NCBI GenBank assembly: GCA_903813345.2
Contig: CAIIXF020000007.1
Location: 33,322,538 to 33,386,537 of the forward strand
Length of the DNA: 64,000 nucleotides
Direction of reading: 5' to 3'
Source: Owenia fusiformis
Taxonomy: Eukaryota > Annelida > Polychaeta > Sabellida > Oweniidae
The notes under the pieces were generated by a model. It saw only the letters and a program-made list of their open reading frames with translations. It was not told the DNA's origin and ran no database searches. A program made the translations under genes and the position numbers. Positions 1 through 10,279 of the stretch are shown here, in pieces (position 1 is the stretch's first letter; every line of letters begins with the position of its first letter).

Positions 1-2
1 TA

Positions 3-1043
3 GCAGATTGTTATTTAAGGAAGCATGCCGAAGAGCAAAAAGGGGAAGTACCTGGTAAATATAGCAAGATTGCTACAGTTAGATCCATATCCCCACAGAG
101 AAACAATGTTGTATTTTTCAAAGATACCCAGAACATAGTGATCAATGGAACAGTATGTGACACTGATGTTGACTTTTTAGTAGATTCTGGGTCAGCAAGA
201 ACTATTGTTAGTTCAAACATTTATAGGAAGATGCCTCAACACAAGCAACCCAAACTTGAACCACCTAAGAAGGTATTTGTGCAAGCTGGTGGAAAACCTT
301 TGCATATGAAGGGTGTTACACAAGTCGAGGTAAATATTGGTGGACATGTAGAGAAGCTAGAGGTTGTTGTGGCTGATATTATATCTGAGGGAATCTTAGG
401 GACAGATTACCTAGCTGCTTCTAAAGCCAAGTTAGATTATGGGAAATGTAAACTGACTTTTGAGACAGAGAGTTCCAGAAATGTCAAAAATTGTACAGAA
501 CAGGGAGAAAAGTCCAAAGTAGAGCCTGAAAGAGACCCTTCACCCATTTTACCAGATGAAACTTCAGACTCCAAGAAAGCTGTCAAGTCATCACCAAAGA
601 GGGAAGTGGATGACAAATCTTCCAGGAGGGAACGCAAACGTCCCAGACACTTGGATGATTTTGTGGCTGAGGTTTCGGAACATAATGATGTGTACAACCA
701 GCCTGGAACAAGCAGAGATAGTCACCAATCGAGGCCGTATTCAAGGTCACCTGATTACAGACATGATTGGAGATCAGATAAGTATGGTCCTAGGTCAAGG
801 AGATACCGAGAATACCGACATGACAGAAATCAATCAGCTCATTTTTCTGATAGACATTCCCGATTGAGACAGAGAGCATCAAATGAGCTTAACAGGTCAA
901 ACCATACTCGTGAAGCAGACCTTCCAGACAGTTTCCCGTGTCACAGAAGGTTTAGCCGGGATCATGATTGGAGATCCAGAACCCATGATAGACGATGGAG
1001 GTCCAGGTCTCAATCATCCAGGAAGCGCTACAAGAGAGAGTAA
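3..1043 (+). CDS. Partial gag/protease ORF of a Ty3/gypsy-like retrotransposon with Arg/Ser-rich tail
   Basis: The frame is open from the window edge to TAA at 1041-1043 (346 codons), so the true start lies upstream. Residues about 46-150 look like a retropepsin: catalytic DSG in FLVDSGSART (residues 61-63), a flap-like segment, and the conserved ILGTDYL near residues 131-137. The family cleaves the Gag-Pol polyprotein inside the particle. From about residue 195 the protein becomes a low-complexity tail rich in Arg, Ser, Asp, His and Tyr. No RT, RNase H or integrase follows: the frame ends 260 bp before a purine tract and LTR. Either pol was deleted, joining protease to the tail, or this is a non-autonomous form. 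The retropepsin call is firm; the origin of the tail is inference. Confidence 0.75.
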   Translation, partial: ADCYLRKHAEEQKGEVPGKYSKIATVRSISPQRNNVVFFKDTQNIVINGTVCDTDVDFLVDSGSARTIVSSNIYRKMPQHKQPKLEPPKKVFVQAGGKPLHMKGVTQVEVNIGGHVEKLEVVVADIISEGILGTDYLAASKAKLDYGKCKLTFETESSRNVKNCTEQGEKSKVEPERDPSPILPDETSDSKKAVKSSPKREVDDKSSRRERKRPRHLDDFVAEVSEHNDVYNQPGTSRDSHQSRPYSRSPDYRHDWRSDKYGPRSRRYREYRHDRNQSAHFSDRHSRLRQRASNELNRSNHTREADLPDSFPCHRRFSRDHDWRSRTHDRRWRSRSQSSRKRYKRE

Positions 1044-1303
1044 ATTCTCATGAGTATAATTTTAAATATGTGAAGTGAAACATAGTTAGGTGTTAACTTG
1101 TTAGATATCTAGATAACTTTAGATAGTTAGATATTCAAGTAGTTAGAAACTTGAACATTGTATTGATAGTTAGTTAACCCCGGGGTTGAACACATTTGAC
1201 ATGTTATACATTTTTGGCAAGTTAGATATTTTGTAAGTTTTTATAGTTAGTTAGAAAGTACATTTATGTCTTAGTTTGGTACGAGGACGTACCAATATCT
1301 TGG

Positions 1304-1313
1304 TAGGGGGGAG
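1304..1313 (+). other. Polypurine tract before 3' LTR
   Basis: The purine run TAGGGGGGAG directly precedes a TGTAAC LTR start. Its position and composition fit the plus-strand primer site of an LTR retrotransposon. Confidence 0.65.
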
Positions 1314-1760
1314 TGTAACGGAATTTTAAATGTAAAATTTTTGATTTTTGATAAAGTGCTGTATTTTTGTACATTAGGTAATTATTACACTTGGAAAGTA
1401 ATTTCCCATTGAGATTATTAAGATTTATAAATGTAGTATCATTTGCAGCACTTAGGTTGTACTTACAGAGGTGAAATAGTTCACATGTTTTATTTATTTG
1501 ATCACGATTTTGTTTATGTTGATCGGGCAGTCTTATCTGGCAGTCTAATTTGTAGATGATCGGTAGTCTAACATGACAACTTTATTATTTTACTTCCTGC
1601 TTTTGATTCGAGTGAATCGAAGTGAAATTAGACTAGATGGTGGTTAATTACTGTTATATTTCTTGAGTCAATATTATAATCTTGCTGTATGATCAATATT
1701 GAAGCGAAATATGGCGTAAGTAAGCTGTAATTCACAGTTGAAATCTTGTACGAAAATCGA

Positions 1761-1783
1761 TGACGTCATGGGGCCTATATAAG
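1761..1783 (+). promoter_or_regulatory. LTR core promoter: CRE-like site and TATA box
   Basis: TGACGTCA at 1761-1768 is followed 15 bp later by TATATAAG at 1776-1783. The same pair with the same spacing is kept in the diverged LTR relic (11901 and 11916), which argues for function. The transcription start is probably near 1805-1815, by inference. Confidence 0.55.
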
Positions 1784-2705
1784 TATCTCGCTGTTGAAGG
1801 ATCGTCAGTGCGATGCCAGATGTTGTCGAGGAAGGACCTCCAGAGCGGAATTTCGGGAAACAGCTAAAATTTTCTAAGTTTTATAGAACTTAGTTGATTT
1901 TGTGGTCTTGAAGCTATACGTTTGCAGTATACACATGAAGATAGAAGCTGTACCTTAGTAGAATACATCTGATGAGCCAAGCTATACGTTTGCAGTATAC
2001 AAGGGCAGATTGAAGAAACTAAGTGTGAGGAACTTAGTTTATTTTGGAGATTGGAATTTTGGGAAAAACTTTGATGCAACTAAGTGTGTGAGACTTAGTT
2101 TATTTACCGCACTGGAAGTAAGGGAGATCTACAAGACTGGACAAAACTTCAACAGGGTGAAGCTATCCCCAGCGCAAAGCATTAGACGTATTGTCCAGCC
2201 TTCATAGACTGAGAGGAAATGCTGACATAACTTGTGTTTGAGAAACAAGCTATTTTGATCATCAAGGAACTTAGACGATTTACAACATTATTGGACTTAG
2301 TCAGTATTTGGTGAAACATTATTTTGGACTTTGTTATTTTTGGAGATAGAAATATTTAACTTAGAATATTTTAACATCAGTATAACTTAGTATGAAATTA
2401 ACTTAGTCAATATTTGGTGAAACATTATTTTGGACTTTGTTGTTTTTGGAAAGAGAAATATTGAACTTAGAATATTTTAATATCAGTATCACTTAACATT
2501 AAATGAACTTAGTCATTTTAGAGGTCAAATATTTCACTTGTTATCTTTTTGCATATGTTGTTGTGTGCATGCTATATTTGTAGGTAGCCTGATTATTTAA
2601 TTGTGAAGGAAGTAGGCTACATAGACTTAACAGTTGATGCCGTGAATTAGACGTCCCTGGACTTGGTAGATTGAAGATTGTGATAGTTTGACTTATACAT
2701 TTACA

Positions 2706-3490
2706 GAGAAGAGGTTCTGGGACTTAGCAGTTTATTCAACGAGATATTTTGACTTTGATGATTTTGGGTCATTGAAGTTAGAATATACATCTACATAGAA
2801 GAGGTTCCAGGACTTAGCAGTTTATTCAACGAGATATTTTGACTTTGATGATTTTGGGTCATTGAAGTTAGAATATACATCTACAGAGAGGACGTTCTAG
2901 GACTTAGCAGATTATCCAGCGAGATATTTTGACTTTGATGATTTTGTGTCATTGAAGTTAGAATATACATCTACATTGAGGAGGATCCAGGTGATAGCCA
3001 TGTACAAAACTGATAGTTTGACTTAGATTATTTCACATAATCAAAGTTGAATTATACTACAACTTAGAGAGGAGGATCCAGGACTTAGGAGTTTACACAA
3101 CTGATAGTTTGACTTAGATTATTTCACATAATCAAAGTTGAATTATAATACAACACAGTGAAGAGGATCCAGGAGATAGCCGTTTACAGAGCCGATAGTT
3201 TAACTTAGATTATTTTACATAATCAAAGTTGAATTATACTACAACCCAGAGAGGAGGATCCAGGAGATAGCCATTTACCGAGCCGATAGTTGACTTGATG
3301 ATTTTACATTATCAAAGTTGAATTATACTACAACCCATAAGGAGGATCCATGAGATAGCCGTTTACGGAGCAATAGTTTGACTTAGGATCCAGGAGATAG
3401 CCATTTACCGAGCTGATAGTTTGACTTAGATGATTTCACATCATCAAACTTGAATCATACTACATTACATAGAAGAGGATCCAGGAGATT
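2706..3490 (+). repeat. 90-bp tandem repeat inside the LTR
   Basis: About nine units begin with variants of GAAGAGGATCCAGGAGATAG at roughly 2706, 2796, 2886, 2976, 3071, 3159, 3251, 3342, 3385 and 3473. Each then carries a GATAGTTTGACTTAGAT-like block and a CAAAGTTGAATTATACTAC-like block. The first three units share a distinct sub-form, so the array grew in steps. Confidence 0.75.
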
Positions 3491-3931
3491 ACTATTTCAG
3501 GTTCAAGATACAAGTACAATACAAGACGTACAAGTGTTACAACATATAGGAACTTTTAATATTGGAGATACAACAGTGTATATATTAGTGATTATTATTA
3601 GTTTATATGGACTCTGGATATTGTTTTATTAGTGATAAATATTAGCTTATATGGACTTTTGAGTTGTGAGTTTGAGAGAGATATTAAAATCGTAACACTT
3701 TTAACATTCATACTTGAAATTTAATGTAGATCTTTATTTGGGCTTATAAACGCCACAATATACTGTTTTATATTTTATATTTAATTGTGTATGTCTGTTT
3801 AATTCTTTAGGGACAATCGCACATTTAACGTGTGCCGTGTAACTCACCAAGTAAACACCGTTTACTAAACAGTGGGCCTATTATTAGCCACGCTACCACG
3901 TATATCCACAAAAATAGGCCAAACTGTTACA

Positions 3932-4178
3932 GTACTGTAACATTGTGACTATCAACCTGATGGTCATGAAATACAAAAGACTGGTAGCAAATTGAATGAT
4001 GTACAAAAGTGTACACATATCAGGGAATTATTTCTTAAAATGACAAAGATATGAGGAAAATGGTATTAGGGTTTCCATTTTTTTGACCACCCTGTATATC
4101 CTATATCTCAATACACATCATTAATATTTTTCATTCTTGGATTATTAAGGGATCTTTTAATTTAGAATGTAAAACATG
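3932..4178. other. No gene seen
   Basis: AT-rich sequence between the LTR and the next inverted repeat. The phrase CACCCTGTAT near 4090 recurs near 12105, so part of it is probably repeat-derived. Confidence 0.4.
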
Positions 4179-4539
4179 GTTATATATATTTTACAAGTGG
4201 ATCCAAGAGGCCAAGTGGGCAAGTCCATTATTTTGCAGTGGTGGCAGGATATACACATATCAATTTTTAATAAAGAATACCTATTAAAAGTTTAGTAGTC
4301 AATAAATATCAGATCTGTAAATTCCCAAATCAGAAGCGAACTCAATAAAAACCAGATTAGAATGCACAAATACTAGATCACAGATTTTTCCAATGCTATG
4401 AGGGACCTGTTAAATGTTACACCAATACTCCATTGAGCCAAGTATTGGATGATTGGAGGCAGTTTTGATCAAATTTGCAAAGGATTAATTATATTCTCAT
4501 CTGTCTCAACAAAACAGGAATATCCCAGAATTCTTAGAG

Positions 4540-4651
4540 GTTATGTCACTATGACGTGAAATATGCCTGAGTTCTCCCAATATAGGCCGACCTTGGGAGG
4601 CTCTATATTTGGGCAAGAACGAAGGCATATTTCACGTCATAGTGACATAAC
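4540..4651. repeat. Near-perfect inverted repeat (hairpin)
   Basis: The 29-bp arms 4540-4568 and 4623-4651 are exact reverse complements. The 54-bp spacer is itself partly self-complementary. A second inverted pair lies just outside, the GTATTACAT-type segments near 4655 and 4845. Confidence 0.85.
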
Positions 4652-5045
4652 TGATGTATTACATGCCTTTGTTCCCATGGTTACTTTGTATCAATGACGT
4701 GACGTCATGATATTAACATGGTTATTAAAGAAATCTAATATCAAAACGAGGTAAGCGGGCTATATCGGGGTAATTGGGCAATATCGTTGGATATAGCTCG
4801 CTAACTTTCCCATTGACTTCCATACAAATGCTTCGCTAGGTATGTAATACATACAGTTATACTTCTTTTATGTAAACTATATCATTGATTGGCCAAGGGT
4901 TCATCTATAATCCTGGGAAATGACCTCTTCTGGACGTAAAAGCGTGGGAACATCTGATTAGACCAGATCCCATGACAGTGTGTCACCTGTCATTTCTTTG
5001 TGTTGCTGTACACTTTCCTCCAAAAGATTGGAAACAATTGTAGTA

Positions 5046-5521
5046 CAGTAGAACCTGTATATCTGAACACTTGGATAATCCGAACACATCCCAATTTGAA
5101 CATTATTTGGTCCCGTTTTTCCTCCCATTGACTCAAATGTTAAAAAACCTTGAAATGTGAACACCTCCCAATTTGAACAGTGAACAGTCATGTTTGAAAA
5201 ATTAACTTATCTAATCTGAAGACTTTTCATAAAATATCACATGTTCCATACAAAATTGATCAAATATTTGAAAAAAACTTGAATGATCTCACTTATGGTG
5301 GGGCTTTCTAGCATGACTTAATTCATTTGAATCGGATTTTCATGTCACTGTTATGCCATAAAGCTAGGAAGTCTAAAGAACTATAAATATTTATTGAGAA
5401 TATGTTTCTATTTCTTCAAAACCCAATATCTTGCAAATGCAAAACCTCAAAATGTGAACACCTCCTAACCTAATCCGAACGCTCTTGGCTGGTCCCTTGG
5501 ATTAGACAGTTTTTTTTACTG
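5046..5521. mobile_element. pogo/Tigger-like MITE, 476 bp
   Basis: It starts CAGTAGAACCTGTATATCTG and ends in the complementary TTTTTTTACTG, with TA on both sides (5044-5045 and 5522-5523). GGATAATCCGAACAC and GGTCCC recur in inverse near the right end. TA duplication and CAGTA ends are typical of Tc1-mariner/pogo elements. It has no transposase, so it is non-autonomous. Confidence 0.65.
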
Positions 5522-5523
5522 TA

Positions 5524-5936
5524 GTAGGTACAATCCCCTCTAAAAGTTACTGAAATCACTTGGTGGGAATTGGTGTTGGCTTACACAAAGGTGTTCAATA
5601 GAGTAGACTCATATGTTCGCTTGGCACAGATCTTCACTAAAGAGATGTTCATTATGGCAGTTTTACTGTACTGAAATCACTGGCTGAGAATTGGTGTTCA
5701 CTATACACAGGTGTTCAATAAAGTAGACGCATGTGTTCACTGGGCACAGATCTTCACTAAAGAGGTGTTCATTAGGATAATTTTTACTGTACTGAAATCA
5801 CTGGCTGGGAATCGGTGTTCACTATACATAGGTGTTCAATAGAGTAGAGTCATGTGTTCACTGGGCACAGATCTTCACTAAAGAGGTGTTCACTATGACA
5901 GTTTTACTGTACTGAAATCAGTCACTGGGAATTCAC
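5524..5936 (+). repeat. 121-bp tandem repeat, about 3.3 copies
   Basis: Units starting TACTGAAATCACTGGCTG recur at about 5549, 5670, 5790 and a short piece at 5910. Each contains CACAGATCTTCACTAAAGAG and ends near GTTTTACTG, which resembles the right end of the adjacent MITE, so the array may have grown from that junction. Confidence 0.8.
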
Positions 5937-6059
5937 TATATTCAAAATTGAAATGTGTGTATCATATGCCACCCCTGCAAAATAATTGACTCGCCCACTT
6001 GGTCTCTTGGATCCACTTGCAAAATATATATAACCGTAAAACATGCACATAAAATTTAG

Positions 6060-6245
6060 TTGGAATGTACTAAAAACCCTTCGACCCTGCAACCTACGAC
6101 TTACAGCGTGTCAAGAATTTTTGAAATATATTTTTATAAAAACCCTTCGACCTTCTAGATATTTCTCAGTCCATATGAAGTTGCTGGAAATATTACTTTG
6201 TGTATAGAACTTAAGAATCTGTCCCAAGAGAGTTAAAGATATTTA
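6060..6245. repeat. Dispersed repeat U (CCCTTCGACC family), copy 1
   Basis: It contains AAAACCCTTCGACC twice and is the reverse complement of 10886-11062 over most of its length. A looser version with AGGTCGAAGGGTTTT lies at 12050-12160. No coding potential seen. Confidence 0.75.
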
Positions 6246-6246
6246 A

Positions 6247-6551
6247 AGCTGGACTTCGATCGGAGCCGGTGTGAAAGAAATTATGGTCCCCTGGGGATTA
6301 TGGTCTCCTTTCTAAACGGCCCTTACTGGCCCTGATTGTGTACAAGATAATAAGGGAAAGAGTTGTATTTAGGTCACCATATAAATCAATGGAGAGTAGG
6401 ACCATAATTTGATAGGACCTCCTACCCTTTTACACCGGCGATATGATTTTGGAAAGGTTTCTAAATGAAGAACATGACGTGACTTCCGAATCATAGCATT
6501 TAAAATAAGTAGCGTTTAATTACTTCCAAAGTTTTGGAGCGATGTGCAGGT
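6247..6551. mobile_element. TTAA-flanked MITE without the tRNA-like segment
   Basis: TTAA occurs on both sides (6243-6246 and 6552-6555). The left end AGCTGGACTTCGATCGGAGC and the inverted right end ACCTGCACATCGCTCCAAAA match the larger relatives at 9932 and 42359. This copy lacks their tRNA-like block. A second small element (6270-6434) is inserted in it. Confidence 0.7.
6270..6434. mobile_element. 165-bp MITE with TGTRAAAG ends
   Basis: Ends TGTGAAAG and CTTTTACA are inverted, and CCGG lies on both sides (6266-6269 and 6435-6438). The uninterrupted GCCGGCGATATG site is present in the related copies at 10240 and 42533, confirming insertion. Another copy, inverted, lies at 54431-54600. Confidence 0.7.
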
Positions 6552-7104
6552 TTAATGTTTTCAAGCACATTCGAATGTGAACGTTTACCTCCTCAGTAAA
6601 AATATTTGTGCTTTTCCCATCACATTGTAACAGTGGCGCATCGTGCATATTTTCAGGAGGTCAAATTTTTTATATAGTTTAAAGAGAACCAGAGCTGTCA
6701 AGTGTCCCGCGAATGGCGGGATTATCCCGCGAATTCGATCAAAATTAGGCTAATTCGCGTGTCCCGCAATGTCCCGCGAAGTCCCGCAAATGTGGCTTTC
6801 GACCTCCGCGAATTTCCGAAATTGTTGCAATCCCCTATATGGTGATTATCTTATCTTATATAAGAAGCTAAGTTTTTGCACTTTTGAGGAGTAAAGTTTA
6901 CCTAATTTTAAGTACCTAGCATGCTGTTGTTTGGTATCAAAATAAAGAGGAAGGGTTCAACTTTCATTTTAATTACGACAATAGGGATGTAGGTCACAAA
7001 TATTTCCAACATTGGCCTTTTTACTATCCGTGTGGCCTTCATCTCAGAACTGAGCAAATGTTAGCAAACGCGAGTTACAATAAATGGACGCTGATATCTA
7101 GAAA

Positions 7105-8382
7105 GGGTTTGTAGAAAAAACCGGGTACCGGGTAGTAAATCCTCCATGCTGGGTTCAAACTTGGTACCCGGTACCCGGTCAAAAAACGGGTACCCAAAAA
7201 ATGAAAAATACGAATATACGAGTATAACATAATTAGATTACCAGAAAACGTGTAAGATTTGTTTTGAATTTACAAAAATGTATGTAACATCCTTCAAAAT
7301 TGAGCTAGAAGCTTCAAATAAAAAGCATATTTTAAGGCTCTTTTCTTCCTCTATCGTCATTACCATATTTTCATTGGTTATGTTCACGTACCAACATACG
7401 AACTCATTGAAAATAGAGTAAAATTAATTTGTCTTGTTATTCAAATCGTCTTACAATGTCATTGGCGTAGCCAGGAGAGGGTGCAGGCCTGTCAACTGTC
7501 CCGCAATTTGCGTATTTGTCACGCATTTGCTGAAGAATTCGAAGTCACGCCAGTTATTTTTGCGTGACAGAAAATGTCACGCAAATACGCATTTTACCTG
7601 GTAATTGTCAAGCAAAAATATTTCTGGAGAAAATTTTCTAAAAAAGATCGTCTACACAGCAAAAATACGAACGACGGGAAAATCGTACGCATTTCGTTCG
7701 GACTTTTCACGCAAATTACGGATATGTCACGCATTCTTTTCGAAATTTTTCGTACCTACCCCCCCCCCCGTTGATGGATGTTTGATACGCGAGCGTAGCG
7801 GGCGCGAAAAATTTGAGGTGTTCAAAATTTGGCAAGGTGTAATAAAATTTAAACCAAGGTGTTCAAAATTTGGATCAAGGTGTTCAGATTTGGACCAAGG
7901 TGTCCACATTTGTAGGGGAGGTGTTCAACATTTCCAAGTCACTCATGTTAGGTGTTCCCAAGTTGACAGGCCTGAGGATGTGATGGTGCGATCGCACCCC
8001 CTCCCCCTTCATAACCAATGGAAATATGACCATGATGATAGAGGAAGAAAAGAGGCTTAAAATGCTTTTTATTTGAAGCTTCTAGCTCAATTTTGAAGGA
8101 AGTTACATTTTTGTAAATTCAAAACAAATCTTACACGTTTTCTAATGATCTAATTATGTTGTATATTCGTATATTTCGTTTTTTGGGTACCCAGTTTTTC
8201 GACTGGGTACCAAGTTTGTCTACGTAAATTTTATTTATATTATTAATTGCATTACATTTACATGTACATATTTATATTTACATTTACATGTACATAAATA
8301 AGAATGAAGGAATAAAAGAAAAAAAAGTTTGAACCCAGCATGGAGGATTTACTACCCGGTACCCGTTTTTTTCTACAAACCC
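7105..8382. mobile_element. Family F inverted-repeat element (F1) inside B1
   Basis: Arms start GGGTTTGTAGAAAAAACCGG and run inward several hundred bases as inverted copies. The 10-bp repeats TATCTAGAAA lie on both sides. The centre carries the palindrome GGTGCGATCGCACC in most copies. The loop was split by an A element (7484-7974), and the right arm has a 110-bp TTTACATGTACAT-rich insert near 8219-8330. Termini and a 9-10 bp target duplication recall Mutator-like elements; that link is inference. Confidence 0.75.
7484..7974 (+). mobile_element. Family A element, complete (A1, 491 bp)
   Basis: It starts CAGGCCTGTCAACTGTCCCG and ends with the inverse CAAGTTGACAGGCCTG. The flanks AGGGTG and AGGATG differ from an unoccupied F centre (41410) in the way expected of a 6-bp target duplication with later changes. 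The left half iterates CACGCAAATACGC-like words; the right half iterates AGGTGTTCAAAATTTGG. A frame near 7574-7774 is a by-product of the iterated word. Confidence 0.75.
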
Positions 8383-9187
8383 TATCTAGAAAAGTAACCT
8401 CATTCCCTATAATTTGATGTAGATTAATCGAACCCCTATATCATGGGCTTTCAATTGAAAGCCCATGCCTACAGTATGGTAGTAGTTGGTCACGACACCA
8501 GAAGCAGAGAAGTGCAAAGTATTGTTCCAAATTTTTGAATTTCTTGTTAGATTATGATACTCACACCTCAAGCATGGTTTTTGTTTTTGATAAATTACAA
8601 TAAAGTTTAATAATATTTCTATGCGTATTTTGTGAAATTATGTTGACTTTTATTTAAGTTACAATGTAACGGTGCATTATATTTGATTAATCAGTATCTG
8701 AAAGTTTGATTCAAGTACTTTTACACGCTTTTACATTAGTCCAAATCACGCAAATCCCTTGAATGTCCGGGACATCCTGCAAATTTAGGTGGATGTCCCG
8801 CGAAATCCCGCAAATTTAGGGCACTTTTTCTAGAAAATCTGTCCCTCTATGAAGTTTTTGCTAGTAAACCTGTTAACTGTCCCGCAATTAGGGTGTTTGT
8901 CCCTCGAATGGTCCCGCGAAATCACACGAATTTGATAAAAAAAATTGGCCTATAAGCGCAATCACGCAAATCCCTTAAATGTCCCGCGAAATCCCGCGAA
9001 TTTAGTAGATGTCCCGCAAAATCCCGCGAATATTGGGCACTGGGTCTAAAAAATCTGTCCCGCGAGAAAATCTTTGGGGGTTGACAGTACTGGAGAACCG
9101 TCTTTTGATTTTATCAACTTTGATTCAATTTGGATTTGTATAGTTAAGAATCTAATGCCAACTAAATAAGTAGATTCTTTGTTTTGC

Positions 9188-9477
9188 AAAGGTAGGTAGG
9201 TAGGTACGAAAAATTTCGAACGGAATGCGTGACATATACATAATTCGCGTGAAAAGTCCGAACGAAATGCGTACGTTTTTTTTCCGACTTTCGTATTTTT
9301 GCTGTGTAGATGATCATTTTTAGAAATTTTTCTACAGAAATATTTTTGCTTGACAATTACCAGGTAAAATGCGTATTTGCGTGACATTTTCTGTCACGCA
9401 AAAATAACTGGCGTGACTTCAAATTCTTCAGCAAATGCGTGACAAATACGCAAATTGCGGGACAGTTGACAGGCCTG
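9188..9477 (-). mobile_element. Family A fragment (A3)
   Basis: On the minus strand it begins CAGGCCTGTCAACTGTCCCG and matches the first 280 bp of A1. It stops at a TACC repeat (about 9188-9204) and lacks the right half. Confidence 0.75.
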
Positions 9478-9931
9478 CTGTAGCCTACACATGGGCTCAT
9501 ATGTGTCTACTTTCCCCGTGCACGTAGGATCGCGGATGTGCTTCTATGGCGATCAGGAGTTCTAATCGTTTTTTGAATTCATTGTTTTTGATACCCATTT
9601 CCAATTTGGCGGTTAAACGGAAATATTATCGACGCATGCGCAACTTGGGAAACGTCAAGCCGCCATATTGAATACCTGGCCAAAACTTTTGACACGACCG
9701 ATAAAATGAAGTCCTGATGGATACATAGGGCAGTGAGACGTTCTATAGTTGAGCTGAATGATAGATGGCGATGTGGGATACATTTTCAGGTATATAATGT
9801 GCAACATGAGTCAGCTGAATTCCCCGGAATTTTCTTTGAAGTCAGGATTCTTAAGCTGTTGATTCTAGCGATAGAGAGCTATACTTTCAAAATCTAAGTA
9901 GCTCTCGACGGGAGTAACTTGAATACATTAA
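9478..9931. other. No gene seen
   Basis: Unassigned sequence. The block GAGAGCTATACTTTCAAAAT near 9873 resembles GAGAGCCATAAGTTTCAAAA near 10836, so part belongs to the same repeat group as the foldback downstream. Confidence 0.4.
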
Positions 9932-10266
9932 ACCTGCACATCGCTCCAAAACGCAATATGTTGACATATATTGTTTTAACATTTTCAAGCTCTAATATAA
10001 AGTTTATGTAAATAAAAAAAAAATTATCTGCGTAATGTCAAAGAACAATCATTTAGTTAAAAAAAATAAAAAGGCGAATGCGGGAGTCGAACCCGGGCCT
10101 TCCGCGTGCTAAGCGAGCATTCTTCCGCTAGACCACCGTGATTTTATGAATGGTGGAAGTAATTAAACGCTACTTATTTTGAATGCTATGATTCGGAAGT
10201 GACGTCACGTTCTTCATTTAGAAACCTTTCCAAAATCATATCGCCGGCTCCGATCGAAGTCCAGCT
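9932..10266 (-). mobile_element. TTAA-flanked MITE carrying a tRNA-like core (copy 1)
   Basis: TTAA lies at 9928-9931 and 10267-10270. Ends ACCTGCACATCGCTCC and the inverse of AGCTGGACTTCGATCGG match the elements at 6247 and 42359. It is the reverse orientation of the 42359 copy and shares its tRNA-like block and T-rich tail, so the two parts spread together. Confidence 0.75.
10073..10140 (-). tRNA. tRNA-like sequence (pseudo-tRNA), AGC in anticodon position
   Basis: On the minus strand it has an A-box-like TGGTCTAGCGG, the loop TTAGCAC, an exact B-box core GGTTCGACTCC, and a T-rich stop just after it. The body resembles tRNA-Gly, but the loop reads AGC. The would-be acceptor arms do not pair, so it is unlikely to give a working tRNA. 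It could still act as a Pol III promoter. Confidence 0.6.
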
Positions 10267-10279
10267 TTAAATATCTTTA

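Larger units (their letters stand above)
1314..3931 (+). mobile_element. Long 3' LTR (2.6 kb) of the gypsy-like element
   Basis: It begins TGTAAC after the purine tract and the first matching end is GTTACA at 3926-3931, an inverted 6-bp terminal pair of the TG...CA type. It holds a CRE-like TGACGTCA, a TATA box, and a 90-bp tandem repeat region. Bases 1320-1800 are matched by a diverged relic at 11497-11975. The 5' partner LTR lies outside the window, so the right boundary rests only on the inverted end. No coding region was found inside; the small frames overlap the repeats. Confidence 0.6.
4179..6035. mobile_element. 1.86-kb element bounded by 68-bp inverted repeats
   Basis: The arm at 4179-4246 is the reverse complement of 5968-6035 with a few mismatches; both contain AAGTGGATCCAAGAG. 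The interior has no ORF but holds a long hairpin (4540-4651), a pogo/Tigger-like MITE (5046-5521) and a 121-bp tandem repeat (5524-5936). I do not recognise the family and see no clear target duplication. Confidence 0.6.
6690..9092 (+). mobile_element. Family B element, complete (B1, 2.4 kb), with nested F and A
   Basis: Ends CAGAGCTGTCAAGTGTCCCG and the inverse of CAGTACTGTCAACCCCC are flanked by GAGAAC direct repeats (6684-6689, 9093-9098). The terminal 150-350 bp repeat variants of TCCCGCGAAAT. The middle has no transposase, only short stop-ridden frames, and a perfect 24-bp palindrome centred near 8453 (half-site ATGGGCTTTCAA). F is inserted at 7105-8382. Related copies: 15157, 17875, 25196, 37497 and 40287. 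Superfamily unknown. Confidence 0.8.

Noticed and set aside
556-867. 103-codon frame overlapping the protease ORF
   Set aside because: Out-of-frame shadow of the Arg/Ser-rich tail.
7727-7909. Long C and G runs here and at 13547, 38485 and 51031 as functional elements
   Set aside because: They lie at fixed places in families A and F and vary in length between copies, as expected of slippage or assembly error.
10073-10140. Functional tRNA-Ala gene
   Set aside because: The AGC loop and B box are good but the acceptor strands do not pair, here and at 42641. Both copies sit in MITEs.
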